Source: Bdellovibrio sp. SKB1291214 (GTDB taxonomy: Bacteria > Bdellovibrionota > Bdellovibrionia > Bdellovibrionales > Bdellovibrionaceae). From it: DNA of 64,000 nt. This document shows, piece by piece, positions 57,782-64,000 of this stretch (within the stretch, counting starts at the first letter, position 1; each line of letters opens with the position of its first letter). Location of the stretch: contig NZ_CP106855.1 in NCBI RefSeq assembly GCF_002209355.2, positions 2,418,001 through 2,482,000 on the forward strand, written 5' to 3'. A model generated the notes under the pieces. It had not been told where the DNA came from. It made no database searches and worked only from the letters and a program-made list of their open reading frames with translations. The position numbers were made by a program, and so were the translations under genes.

Positions 57782-59038
57782 TTATCCGCGGGTTTGGCCT
57801 GTGCCATCTATGAGCCAGCGTGCGTTGGTTAACTCACGCAAGCCCACGGGGCCGCGCACGTGCAGCTTCTGGGTGCTGATACCGAGTTCTCCGCCTAGGC
57901 CGAATTCAAAGCCGTCAGTGAAGCGGGTGGAGGCGTTCCAGTAAACGGCGGCGGCGTCGATTTCCTGTTGGAATAAACGAGCGTGAACTTCAGATTTCGT
58001 GATGATCGCTTCTGAATGTTTACTGCCGTGTTTTTCGATGTGGGCCATGGCTTCGTCGATGCCAGAAACCACTCGGCAATTTATGATCAAGTCCAAGTAC
58101 TCCGTGTCCCAGTCTTCAGGCTTTGCAGAGCTGACGCGTTCGTGATTTTTCAAGATGAACAATGAAGCGCTGTCCGCATGCCACTGAAGTTTCTTAGAGT
58201 CGGTCTCCGCATACAGCAACGGCAAAAACTGAGCGGCCACTTTTTCATGAACTAAAACTGTCTCTAGGGCATTGCATACGCCAGGACGTTGAGTTTTGGC
58301 GTTCGCCACGATTTTTGCCGCCATTGTTAAATCAGCGTCTTCGTCTACAAATGTATGGCACATGCCACGGTCATTCTTAATAATTGGCATTAGCGCCGTT
58401 CGCTGAACGAAATCAATCAGCTTATCCCCACCGCGAGGAACCACGATATCGATCATGTCCTTGCGCTTTAAAAGCTGCTCGACCAAGCCCCGGTCATAAT
58501 CTTCCACACCATGAAATGGAATGAACTTAAAGCCCACCTCAGCCAAAGAATCACGCATCAATTTGTAAATCGCAGAGGCTGAGTGTTTAGACTCAGACCC
58601 ACCACGAAGCAAAATCACATTGCCAGACTTAAACGCTAATGAAAATGCTTCCAGAATTACATTTGGACGTGATTCAAAGATCATAAAGATCACACCCAAG
58701 GGGGCGCGAACCTTTTTAAGTAATAATCCATTTTTCAAAGTTTGCTTATCGATCATCTCTCCAACAGGATCGGGCAGGGCCGCAACTTGCTTAAGGCTTT
58801 CAATCATTCCATCGATACGCTCTGGATTTAAAGTCAGGCGATCACGAAATGCAGCTGCAGTGTCTGCAGCTAACGCCTCCAGATCTTTTTTGTTCGCAGC
58901 AATAATGTCACTCGAAGCATGGGAAAGTTTTTCGGCAATTTTTAAAAGAGCTTTATTTTTAATCGCACTCTCAAGCTTTCGTTGCTCGCGAGCGGCCTTT
59001 TTTAAATCAGCCAACATCAAATCATTTTGCGAGTTCAT
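57782..59038 (-). CDS. proA: Glutamate-5-semialdehyde dehydrogenase (gamma-glutamyl phosphate reductase)
   Basis: 418 residues from ATG 59038 (GGAGG 5 bases upstream). ProA features: V-R-A-P-L-G-V-I-F-M-I-F-E-S-R-P-N, I-L-L-R-G-G-S-E, I-D-I-V-V-P-R-G-G and the catalytic Cys in R-P-G-V-C-N-A-L-E-T. It reduces gamma-glutamyl phosphate to the semialdehyde, the second step of proline synthesis. It overlaps the end of proB by 17 bases, so the two are coupled. Confidence 0.97.
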   Translation of the reverse strand: MNSQNDLMLADLKKAAREQRKLESAIKNKALLKIAEKLSHASSDIIAANKKDLEALAADTAAAFRDRLTLNPERIDGMIESLKQVAALPDPVGEMIDKQTLKNGLLLKKVRAPLGVIFMIFESRPNVILEAFSLAFKSGNVILLRGGSESKHSASAIYKLMRDSLAEVGFKFIPFHGVEDYDRGLVEQLLKRKDMIDIVVPRGGDKLIDFVQRTALMPIIKNDRGMCHTFVDEDADLTMAAKIVANAKTQRPGVCNALETVLVHEKVAAQFLPLLYAETDSKKLQWHADSASLFILKNHERVSSAKPEDWDTEYLDLIINCRVVSGIDEAMAHIEKHGSKHSEAIITKSEVHARLFQQEIDAAAVYWNASTRFTDGFEFGLGGELGISTQKLHVRGPVGLRELTNARWLIDGTGQTRG

Positions 59039-59810
59039 GGCGACCTCCGAATTGAGTTCCAATACTTGTGCCTTGTGCGATGTGCAGTAAGTTGTTTGGG
59101 ATGTCGCCCTTCACCAGATGAGTGATAATTTTATTTTTTCCAGCAGTTTCTGCCGCGAGTAATTTTGAATACATTCCACCCGTGCCGACTTTGGAAATGG
59201 ACTTGCGATCGGCTAACGCGAATTCAGCCTTGCCAACCTTTGGACGATAACGCACCAGTGTCGCATCAGGATTTTTATTCGGATCAGAATCAAACAGTCC
59301 TTCCACATCCGTCATCAGCACGACACGCTCCGCCTTCATCATCACAGCCACTTTCGCAGCCAATGAGTCATTATCACCGAACTTGATCTCTTCCGTCGCT
59401 ACCGCATCGTTTTCGTTTAAGATAGGGATGACTTTCATTTTAACTAATTCACTCAAAGTATTTTGCAAATTCTTACGGCGAACCGGATCTTTCATATCTC
59501 CAGCAGTTAACAAAACTTGCGATCCCAAAAGGTTCGCGGATTGCAAAGCCAAAACGTACTGGTCCATGACCAACGGTTGACCGATGGCGCTTAAAGCTTG
59601 TTTTTGGGGCAGCGTTCGCTTTGTAGATTTAAAGTTGGTACGAGCCACGGCCCAGGCAATGGCTCCCGAAGTCACCCAAATCACGTCGATGTTATGTTTT
59701 TTCTTAAGCTGAGCTACCTGCAGCATCCAAGCGCGCATAAGCAGCGGACCGCCATCACAGACCATTTTACTTCCAGCTTTAATCACCCAACGTCTATTTT
59801 TTTTAGCCAT
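59022..59810 (-). CDS. proB: Glutamate 5-kinase, short form without PUA domain
   Basis: 262 residues from ATG 59810 (AAGGA 6 bases upstream). Amino-acid-kinase fold: V-I-K-A-G-S-K at the N-terminus, W-V-T-S-G-A-I-A near residue 50, N-E-N-D-A-V-A-T and V-G-T-G-G-M-Y-S-K-L-L-A-A. It phosphorylates glutamate, the first step of proline synthesis. The C-terminal PUA domain of many ProB proteins (about 370 residues) is missing, as in some other bacterial lineages. It forms the proBA operon with the downstream gene. Confidence 0.95.
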   Translation of the reverse strand: MAKKNRRWVIKAGSKMVCDGGPLLMRAWMLQVAQLKKKHNIDVIWVTSGAIAWAVARTNFKSTKRTLPQKQALSAIGQPLVMDQYVLALQSANLLGSQVLLTAGDMKDPVRRKNLQNTLSELVKMKVIPILNENDAVATEEIKFGDNDSLAAKVAVMMKAERVVLMTDVEGLFDSDPNKNPDATLVRYRPKVGKAEFALADRKSISKVGTGGMYSKLLAAETAGKNKIITHLVKGDIPNNLLHIAQGTSIGTQFGGRHELAK

Positions 59811-59878
59811 ACCCAATCCTTGGAACAATGCCTGATTCCAAGTCTAGAGCTGCAGTGATAAGTAGCCAAATGAAAAAT

Positions 59879-60475
59879 CTATTTTTTCAGAGTTTCAAGG
59901 ATAGCTGTTAAAACGAGTAACTGAGTGTCGAACTCCATGGTTGGAAAAGTCTCTCCATCCTTAAGTTGTTCAGGAAGTAAGGGTACATGGATGAAAACAG
60001 CGGGAGTGTTTTTGATATTGGTTAGAACTTTAAAATAAAGGTTATTGCAAACATAGTTCCCTGCGGAGAGTGAAACGCTGACAGGATCATTTTCTAACCA
60101 TGTGTTTAAGGAATCGCGCAGGCTTTCAACCGGTAGGGATGTCATCACTGCATCGGGTTGATTTTCTAAAATCCTTTGAGCTGGAACAACGGGGTTTGTT
60201 TTATCGGCTTTTCTGTTTTCCATCCAGTTGTGAGCAAATCGTTCCAGGCAGATATGTCTGCGGCCCGCGGCTTGCCCGAGCATCACAATCACGTCAAAGG
60301 ACCCGCTGCTTTCAAAGTGCTTTTGCAAAGTCTGAAATGCAGAATCGAAGTTGACCGGCAAGATAAGCTGATCGATCCCGTTCACTGTACGGGAAAGTTT
60401 ATTGGCCAATCTTTCAGAGGGATTAATGACCTGATCCCCAAAGGGTTCAAAGCCGGTTAGCAGGATTCGCTTCAT
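59879..60475 (-). CDS. pcp: Pyrrolidone-carboxylate (pyroglutamyl) peptidase
   Basis: 198 residues of the C15 family. The N-terminus L-L-T-G-F-E-P-F-G is diagnostic. The catalytic triad is Glu in L-G-Q-A-A-G-R-R-H-I-C-L-E-R, Cys in S-A-G-N-Y-V-C-N-N-L-Y-F and His in F-I-H-V-P-L-L-P-E-Q. It removes N-terminal pyroglutamate from peptides in the cytoplasm. It lies upstream of proB on the same strand, about 70 bases away, so it may be cotranscribed. Confidence 0.96.
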   Translation of the reverse strand: MKRILLTGFEPFGDQVINPSERLANKLSRTVNGIDQLILPVNFDSAFQTLQKHFESSGSFDVIVMLGQAAGRRHICLERFAHNWMENRKADKTNPVVPAQRILENQPDAVMTSLPVESLRDSLNTWLENDPVSVSLSAGNYVCNNLYFKVLTNIKNTPAVFIHVPLLPEQLKDGETFPTMEFDTQLLVLTAILETLKK

Positions 60476-60678
60476 AGGGGTCAGTATGCTTTATCCCACG
60501 GTTGTTGGAAACGCATATAATGCTTATTAGGTTTAATAGATTCGCTTTCAGGCCTTTGTGAGGGGAGTAAAAAGCAAGGAACTCTATTTTAGTCTCAGTT
60601 TGAAAGCCAATTGGCGGAACGCTTTACCTCCCAAACCATAATTTGTTAAATTAGAAGAACACCAGAAGGGGAATCCCA

Positions 60679-61482
60679 TTGAAAAAGTACGTTGTTGTTC
60701 TGGCGACCCTTGTTTGCTTTGGTTGCGCCCACAAAAACCAAGAAGTAAAAACTCCTGAAGTTGTTGCCAGTTGTTTTGGTGACGGCGAAAATCAAGAGCT
60801 CTGTAAAGCCGAACGAATCAATGACGAAAATAAAGTCGTCACCACTCGTTGTGTCGGTGCTCAAAACCGAAACGCCTTAGCTTCATTGCGCGGTAAGTGC
60901 GTTGAAAAAATCTGCAGTCCAGGTTCAAATACGGACTGTCAAATTCGCGGCGAGGTCGCAGTTCTTGATCAGTATTCAGAATTAGTTCGCCACCGATTCT
61001 TTGATGACGACGACGGCTCTGCAGAGAACTCGTCGAAAGCGGGTGATGTCGCCAAATCGAATAATAAAAAAGGTAAAAACAAGAAGTCAGAAGAATTGGA
61101 TGTTGATCCAACCGCAAAACTTCCAAAGTTGCCAGCGAAAGCCGAACCTGTCGCTAAAAAAGTAACGCCTAAACCTGTGTCGCAAACTCCTGCTGAGCCT
61201 GCGCCTATTCATGTCACATTGAAGGCAGATACAACAACGACAACTGCGGCTGCTCCAGCTGCAGCCGCAGCGCCTACAGTAGCAAAAGCGACCGGTGCAC
61301 CGAAACAAGCAGTGGCGACAAAAGCAACTGTCGCGAAAGCTTCATCAGCAGCTGCTTCCAAAGGCAGAAAGCCTGCTTCGGTATCTGGTGCCAGTGAAAT
61401 TTCTAAAAAAGGTTGCGCTTCTAAAAAGAAGGACGGCAAGTCCTCAAAAAATGCTAAATGCCTCGTTCGAGCTAAAAACTAA
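60679..61482 (+). CDS. Lipoprotein with Ala/Thr/Pro-rich linker
   Basis: 267 residues from a TTG start with AGAAGGGGA about 6 bases upstream. Signal peptide with the lipobox-like end V-C-F-G-C (Cys16). A Cys-rich N-terminal domain (about 30-95; six or more Cys: S-C-F-G, L-C-K-A, R-C-V-G, K-C-V-E-K-I-C, D-C-Q) is followed by a long low-complexity stretch rich in Ala, Lys, Thr and Pro and a basic Cys-containing C-terminus. No family is recognised. It looks like a cell-envelope protein with an extended, possibly wall-associated linker. The last 11 bases overlap the convergent gene. Confidence 0.75.
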   Translation: MKKYVVVLATLVCFGCAHKNQEVKTPEVVASCFGDGENQELCKAERINDENKVVTTRCVGAQNRNALASLRGKCVEKICSPGSNTDCQIRGEVAVLDQYSELVRHRFFDDDDGSAENSSKAGDVAKSNNKKGKNKKSEELDVDPTAKLPKLPAKAEPVAKKVTPKPVSQTPAEPAPIHVTLKADTTTTTAAAPAAAAAPTVAKATGAPKQAVATKATVAKASSAAASKGRKPASVSGASEISKKGCASKKKDGKSSKNAKCLVRAKN

Positions 61483-62266
61483 GGCCCACAATCCTGCGGG
61501 CCTCCGCTCTATCAAAGTATTCAAATTCAGTTTCAATCATATTTTCTAATTGATCGCGATCCGTGACATAGATGTGAAGCAGGCGCAGGGTTTGCAGTTT
61601 TGGAGCCGTTGCTTGAAACTGACGAAGGATTGCTGTTAAATCCGACGTATAGATACTAGCGCGTTGTGATGTTTCGGAATACGAAGCCGCAAAGTCCGCC
61701 ACATTCTGTAATCGGGAAGTATCATCCTGACTTTCGTGCATGCGACTCATCAGCTCCACCAACGAAATTGTCTGAAAGTGATTGGTGATGATTCTTGAGC
61801 CGCTATAGACCTCAATGGCAGCACCCTCGCGCAAGTGAACATCAATACGTGCATAGCAGTAACCTTTTAAATATTTGATACGACCTTCTGCTGCTTTTAA
61901 GTTGCAGCTTTGCGTTCGATCAGACATTTCAATGATATTGTTCACGCGCCCACGCCGAAGGCCTGAAGAGGTGAGTGAATCCTTACTTATAGTATAGACC
62001 TTAATGATCGCGGTATCTGCAGGTAGAGTTGCGGAATAGATCACATTCACTTTGTCTGCTGCGCTTGGGACATTGACGATAATTTTTTGGACGTCTTTTA
62101 CATCCATATCATTTTGTGAAACTTGGGGGTTATAGTCAGCGCTGACGTTCTCCCATAAGATAGTATTGGAGTCGTGATCATACTCTTTGAGATTTTTATT
62201 TTCGGGTCCACAAGCCGTCATTGCGCACACAAGAAGGCTTCCACAGACGAAATTCTTCAGATTCAT
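61472..62266 (-). CDS. Lipoprotein, possibly DUF4476-like
   Basis: 264 residues with lipobox M-T-A-C (Cys19). The middle is a strand-rich domain with two Cys (S-C-N-L, Y-C-Y-A) that may pair. The C-terminal about 70 residues are helical and resemble the DUF4476 repeat pattern (V-A-D-F-A-A-S-Y-S-E-T-S-Q-R, then A-P-K-L-Q-T-L-R-L-L-H-I-Y-V-T-D). That assignment is tentative. It is monocistronic, and the last 11 bases overlap the lipoprotein at 60679-61482 on the other strand. Confidence 0.7.
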   Translation of the reverse strand: MNLKNFVCGSLLVCAMTACGPENKNLKEYDHDSNTILWENVSADYNPQVSQNDMDVKDVQKIIVNVPSAADKVNVIYSATLPADTAIIKVYTISKDSLTSSGLRRGRVNNIIEMSDRTQSCNLKAAEGRIKYLKGYCYARIDVHLREGAAIEVYSGSRIITNHFQTISLVELMSRMHESQDDTSRLQNVADFAASYSETSQRASIYTSDLTAILRQFQATAPKLQTLRLLHIYVTDRDQLENMIETEFEYFDRAEARRIVGLSF

Positions 62267-62441
62267 TGAACGCTCTTTTGTAAAATAGGTTGAGGGACTG
62301 GAAAAATCTTATGAAGGTCGCCAAAGAATTGTCTCGTGAAACCTTTGAAATGGAACAATCGCGAATGGAGTGTTGTGACGCGCATAGCTAGAGTTAAACC
62401 CCAAATTGTACAATTCCTAACGAGGGATTACACATTTGTGC

Positions 62442-63116
62442 ATGACTCAAGAATCTCTGCTTACGAAAAAAGAAATTCTAAAAATGATGGTCGGCTTTCG
62501 CCGTTTTAGAGAGCGTTACTTTAAAGAGCACAATCACTCTGTTTATGACGCCTTGGCAACAGGTCAAAGTCCAAAAACTTTGATGATTGCTTGCAGTGAC
62601 TCGCGCGTCGATCCGGCAATTTTATTCTCTTCTTCACCTGGAGAAATCTTCGTTGTTCGCAACGTTGCTAACTTGGTTCCGCCCTTTGAATCGAATATGG
62701 GTTTCCACGGGGTTTCCGCTGCCATCGAATTCGCGGTCGTAAATCTGCAAGTGGAAAACATTGTGATCTTAGGTCATCGTCAATGCGGGGGGATTCGTTC
62801 TTTGTTTCAACCCGAAGCTGTTCGCGAAGGTGGTTTCGTACAACAATGGATGACAATTGCGGGACAAGCGAAAGAAAAAGTTTTGAAAGCGCATCCAAAT
62901 GCGGATCTTGATCAGCATTGTCGGGAGTGCGAAAAAACTTCGATCGTGACGTCGATCGAAAATTTGCGCACCTTCCCATTTATCGATTTCGCCATCAAAA
63001 GTCGTGGCCTGCAGTTGATCGGCGTTTACTTCGATTTGGAAGGCGGTCAGTTGTCTTTTTATGATGATCAAACCGATGCATTCCGGGAGCTCGAAATCTC
63101 TAAAGTTCAACCTTAA
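62442..63116 (+). CDS. Beta-class carbonic anhydrase
   Basis: 224 residues from ATG 62442; a TTG two codons earlier has slightly better spacing to GAGGGA and may be the true start. Zinc-site motifs are clear: A-C-S-D-S-R-V-D-P (Cys and Asp-Arg dyad) and G-H-R-Q-C-G-G (His and Cys). The F-V-V-R-N-V-A-N-L-V-P-P segment and the E-F-A-V-V-N-L pattern fit plant/bacterial beta-CAs. It interconverts CO2 and bicarbonate in the cytoplasm. Monocistronic with a hairpin after the stop. Confidence 0.96.
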   Translation: MTQESLLTKKEILKMMVGFRRFRERYFKEHNHSVYDALATGQSPKTLMIACSDSRVDPAILFSSSPGEIFVVRNVANLVPPFESNMGFHGVSAAIEFAVVNLQVENIVILGHRQCGGIRSLFQPEAVREGGFVQQWMTIAGQAKEKVLKAHPNADLDQHCRECEKTSIVTSIENLRTFPFIDFAIKSRGLQLIGVYFDLEGGQLSFYDDQTDAFRELEISKVQP

Positions 63117-63140
63117 TATGAATTCATCTCGGTGGTAGCG

Positions 63141-63184
63141 CCTGAAAAGCGTGCTCAGCGCGCCTTTCAGGTGGAGGGTTTTTT
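63141..63184 (+). terminator. Probable terminator after carbonic anhydrase
   Basis: CCTGAAA-GCG (63141-63151) pairs with CGC-TTTCAGG (63161-63171) around GTGCTCAG-like loop bases. A T-run begins about 8 bases later. Confidence 0.6.
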
Positions 63185-63320
63185 GCTGCTTAAAAATTAA
63201 TCTCCCCAGATTTGGTTTAGTAAACAAAATATCTCTACATTGTTTCCTAACAAAAACCTGACAATTGAGTCTAACCTCTAGATATTCCACTAGATTCCAC
63301 GAATGCAAAATTTTCAATTT

Positions 63321-63339
63321 GCGACTCCATTGGAGTCGC
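63321..63339. promoter_or_regulatory. 19-base perfect palindrome, possible operator
   Basis: GCGACTCCA-T-TGGAGTCGC, 9 bp arms around one central base, starts 19 bases before the candidate -35 of the TIGR02147 gene. The geometry suits a dimeric repressor or activator site. Confidence 0.45.
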
Positions 63340-63357
63340 AGCAGCATGGCATTTGCG

Positions 63358-63386
63358 TTGCGATTGTTTCTGTTTTGAAATAGTTA
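63358..63386 (+). promoter_or_regulatory. Possible promoter of the TIGR02147 gene
   Basis: TTGCGA (63358-63363), 17-base spacer, TAGTTA (63381-63386). The ATG at 63396 is 9 bases after the -10 box and no Shine-Dalgarno is present. Confidence 0.35.
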
Positions 63387-63395
63387 GCTGTATTC

Positions 63396-64000
63396 ATGGG
63401 GAATACATCAATTAAAAAAACATCAGAACTATCAAATTTCTTTAACGAGATTTTCTTAAATCGCCGCCGCAAGAATCCAAAGTATTCTATGCGAGCGTTT
63501 GCTCGCGATCTTTCTCTAACGCAAGGACGTTTGTGGGAGCTGATCCATGGAAGATATATTCCTGGGACAAAAGTGACCGAGCGTATTGCCGAGTTGTTGA
63601 AACTTTCACCGGAAGATAAGGCCCGCATGCAATCTTTGATTGCGGCTGAGAAAGCTCAACCGGTATCCACACTTCGTTCAGTTTCAAGTGATGAGTTCGC
63701 GATGATTTCAGATTGGGAACATTTGGCGATCTTTAACTTGATCTCAACTAAAGGTTTCGATCACACAGTGAATAGCATTGTATCTCGGTTGGAAATTTCT
63801 CAACTGCAAGCTGAGGGCGCTCTCAACCGATTGTTGGATGCAGGTCTTGTGGTGGAAGAAGACGGTCGTTACGTACCGGCTTACACAAACATCACGACTC
63901 AAAACGAAGTTCCCTCTCAAGTGATCCGTGAATTCCACCGTCAAATCATCGATCGCTCTGTCGCATCGTTGCAGCGTGATTCTGTAGAAGCGAGAAGCAT
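63396..64000 (+). CDS. TIGR02147 family regulator, 3' end outside the window
   Basis: About 201 codons are visible. The N-terminal domain (about 20-70) is a XRE-like helix-turn-helix with Y-S-M-R-A-F-A-R-D-L-S-L-T-Q-G-R-L-W-E-L-I-H-G-R, followed by L-L-K-L-S-P-E-D-K. The middle has D-W-E-H-L-A-I-F-N-L-I-S-T-K-G-F (the W-Y/E-H-L motif of TIGR02147) and a second winged helix region around A-L-N-R-L-L-D-A-G-L-V. The family is expanded in Bdellovibrio, Fibrobacter and related bacteria and is thought to be regulatory. Its promoter seems leaderless and lies near a 19-base palindrome. It continues past the window edge. Confidence 0.88.
   Translation, partial: MGNTSIKKTSELSNFFNEIFLNRRRKNPKYSMRAFARDLSLTQGRLWELIHGRYIPGTKVTERIAELLKLSPEDKARMQSLIAAEKAQPVSTLRSVSSDEFAMISDWEHLAIFNLISTKGFDHTVNSIVSRLEISQLQAEGALNRLLDAGLVVEEDGRYVPAYTNITTQNEVPSQVIREFHRQIIDRSVASLQRDSVEARS

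Noticed and set aside
57773-57790. Tandem 9-base duplication (TTATCCGCG) at the end of proA
   Set aside because: A short duplication across the stop codon with no effect on ProA, probably slippage.

Overview
The window is an ordinary chromosomal stretch of a Gram-negative bacterium with moderate GC. It is most likely a Bdellovibrio or close relative in the Bdellovibrionota. This is inferred from the TIGR02147-type regulator at the right edge, the many lipoproteins and secreted proteins without recognisable families, several exported serine proteases, two CPA2 antiporters, a cbb3 oxidase operon with a fused CcoNO subunit, and TTGACT-N17-TAGATT type promoters. No phage, plasmid, rRNA operon or CRISPR array is seen. 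The only mobile-type gene is a REP-associated transposase-like gene near 42 kb.

Layout. 0-4.2 kb: two lipoproteins, a Xer-type tyrosine recombinase, ComM/YifB and tRNA-Cys. 4.2-8.6 kb: mainly minus-strand housekeeping and accessory genes (PaaI thioesterase, MHS-type MFS transporter, SemiSWEET plus DUF4334 pair, HAD phosphatase, FKBP). 8.6-16.6 kb: an HTH/V4R-like regulator followed by a hybrid histidine kinase, two outer-membrane barrel proteins, RNase H plus YheU, and an acyltransferase-like gene coupled to a DUF2007-like membrane protein. 16.7-24.1 kb: a minus-strand cbb3 oxidase operon (ccoI-ccoS-ccoNO-ccoQ-ccoP-ccoG-TauE/SafE-like) in which every junction overlaps. It combines the copper-loading ATPase, the oxidase subunits and the assembly ferredoxin. 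24.3-40.9 kb: a 3D-domain lipoprotein, YbaK plus Kef antiporter, a trypsin-like lipoprotein, an RND permease, a three-gene redoxin/YtkA-like/outer-membrane operon, a SpecificRecomb-family membrane protein, a subtilisin and a second CPA2 antiporter. 41-54 kb: an accessory-looking region with the RAYT and its flanking palindromes, an aldehyde dehydrogenase, many small secreted or membrane proteins, a secreted kinase-like protein next to tRNA-Leu, a PAP2 phosphatase and a second subtilase-like protein. 54.4-64 kb: OsmC, GapN-like dehydrogenase, ChaA, proBA, pyroglutamyl peptidase, two lipoproteins, beta-carbonic anhydrase and the start of a TIGR02147 gene.

The most unusual signals are these: (1) a RAYT gene flanked by inverted REP-like palindromes that also carry the stop codon of the neighbouring gene and encode the RAYT C-terminus; (2) a secreted protein with kinase-like motifs that ends exactly at its putative metal-binding Asp, one base from a tRNA; (3) several genes whose start codon lies 7-9 bases after a sigma-70 -10 box with no Shine-Dalgarno, suggesting leaderless mRNAs, including a 53-codon gene packed between its -10 box and its terminator; (4) hairpins that bury Shine-Dalgarno sequences; (5) a 105-base structured inverted-repeat element after the subtilisin gene; and (6) very small genes (37, 44, 53 and 55 codons). 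No complete, clearly new defence or biosynthetic system was identified.
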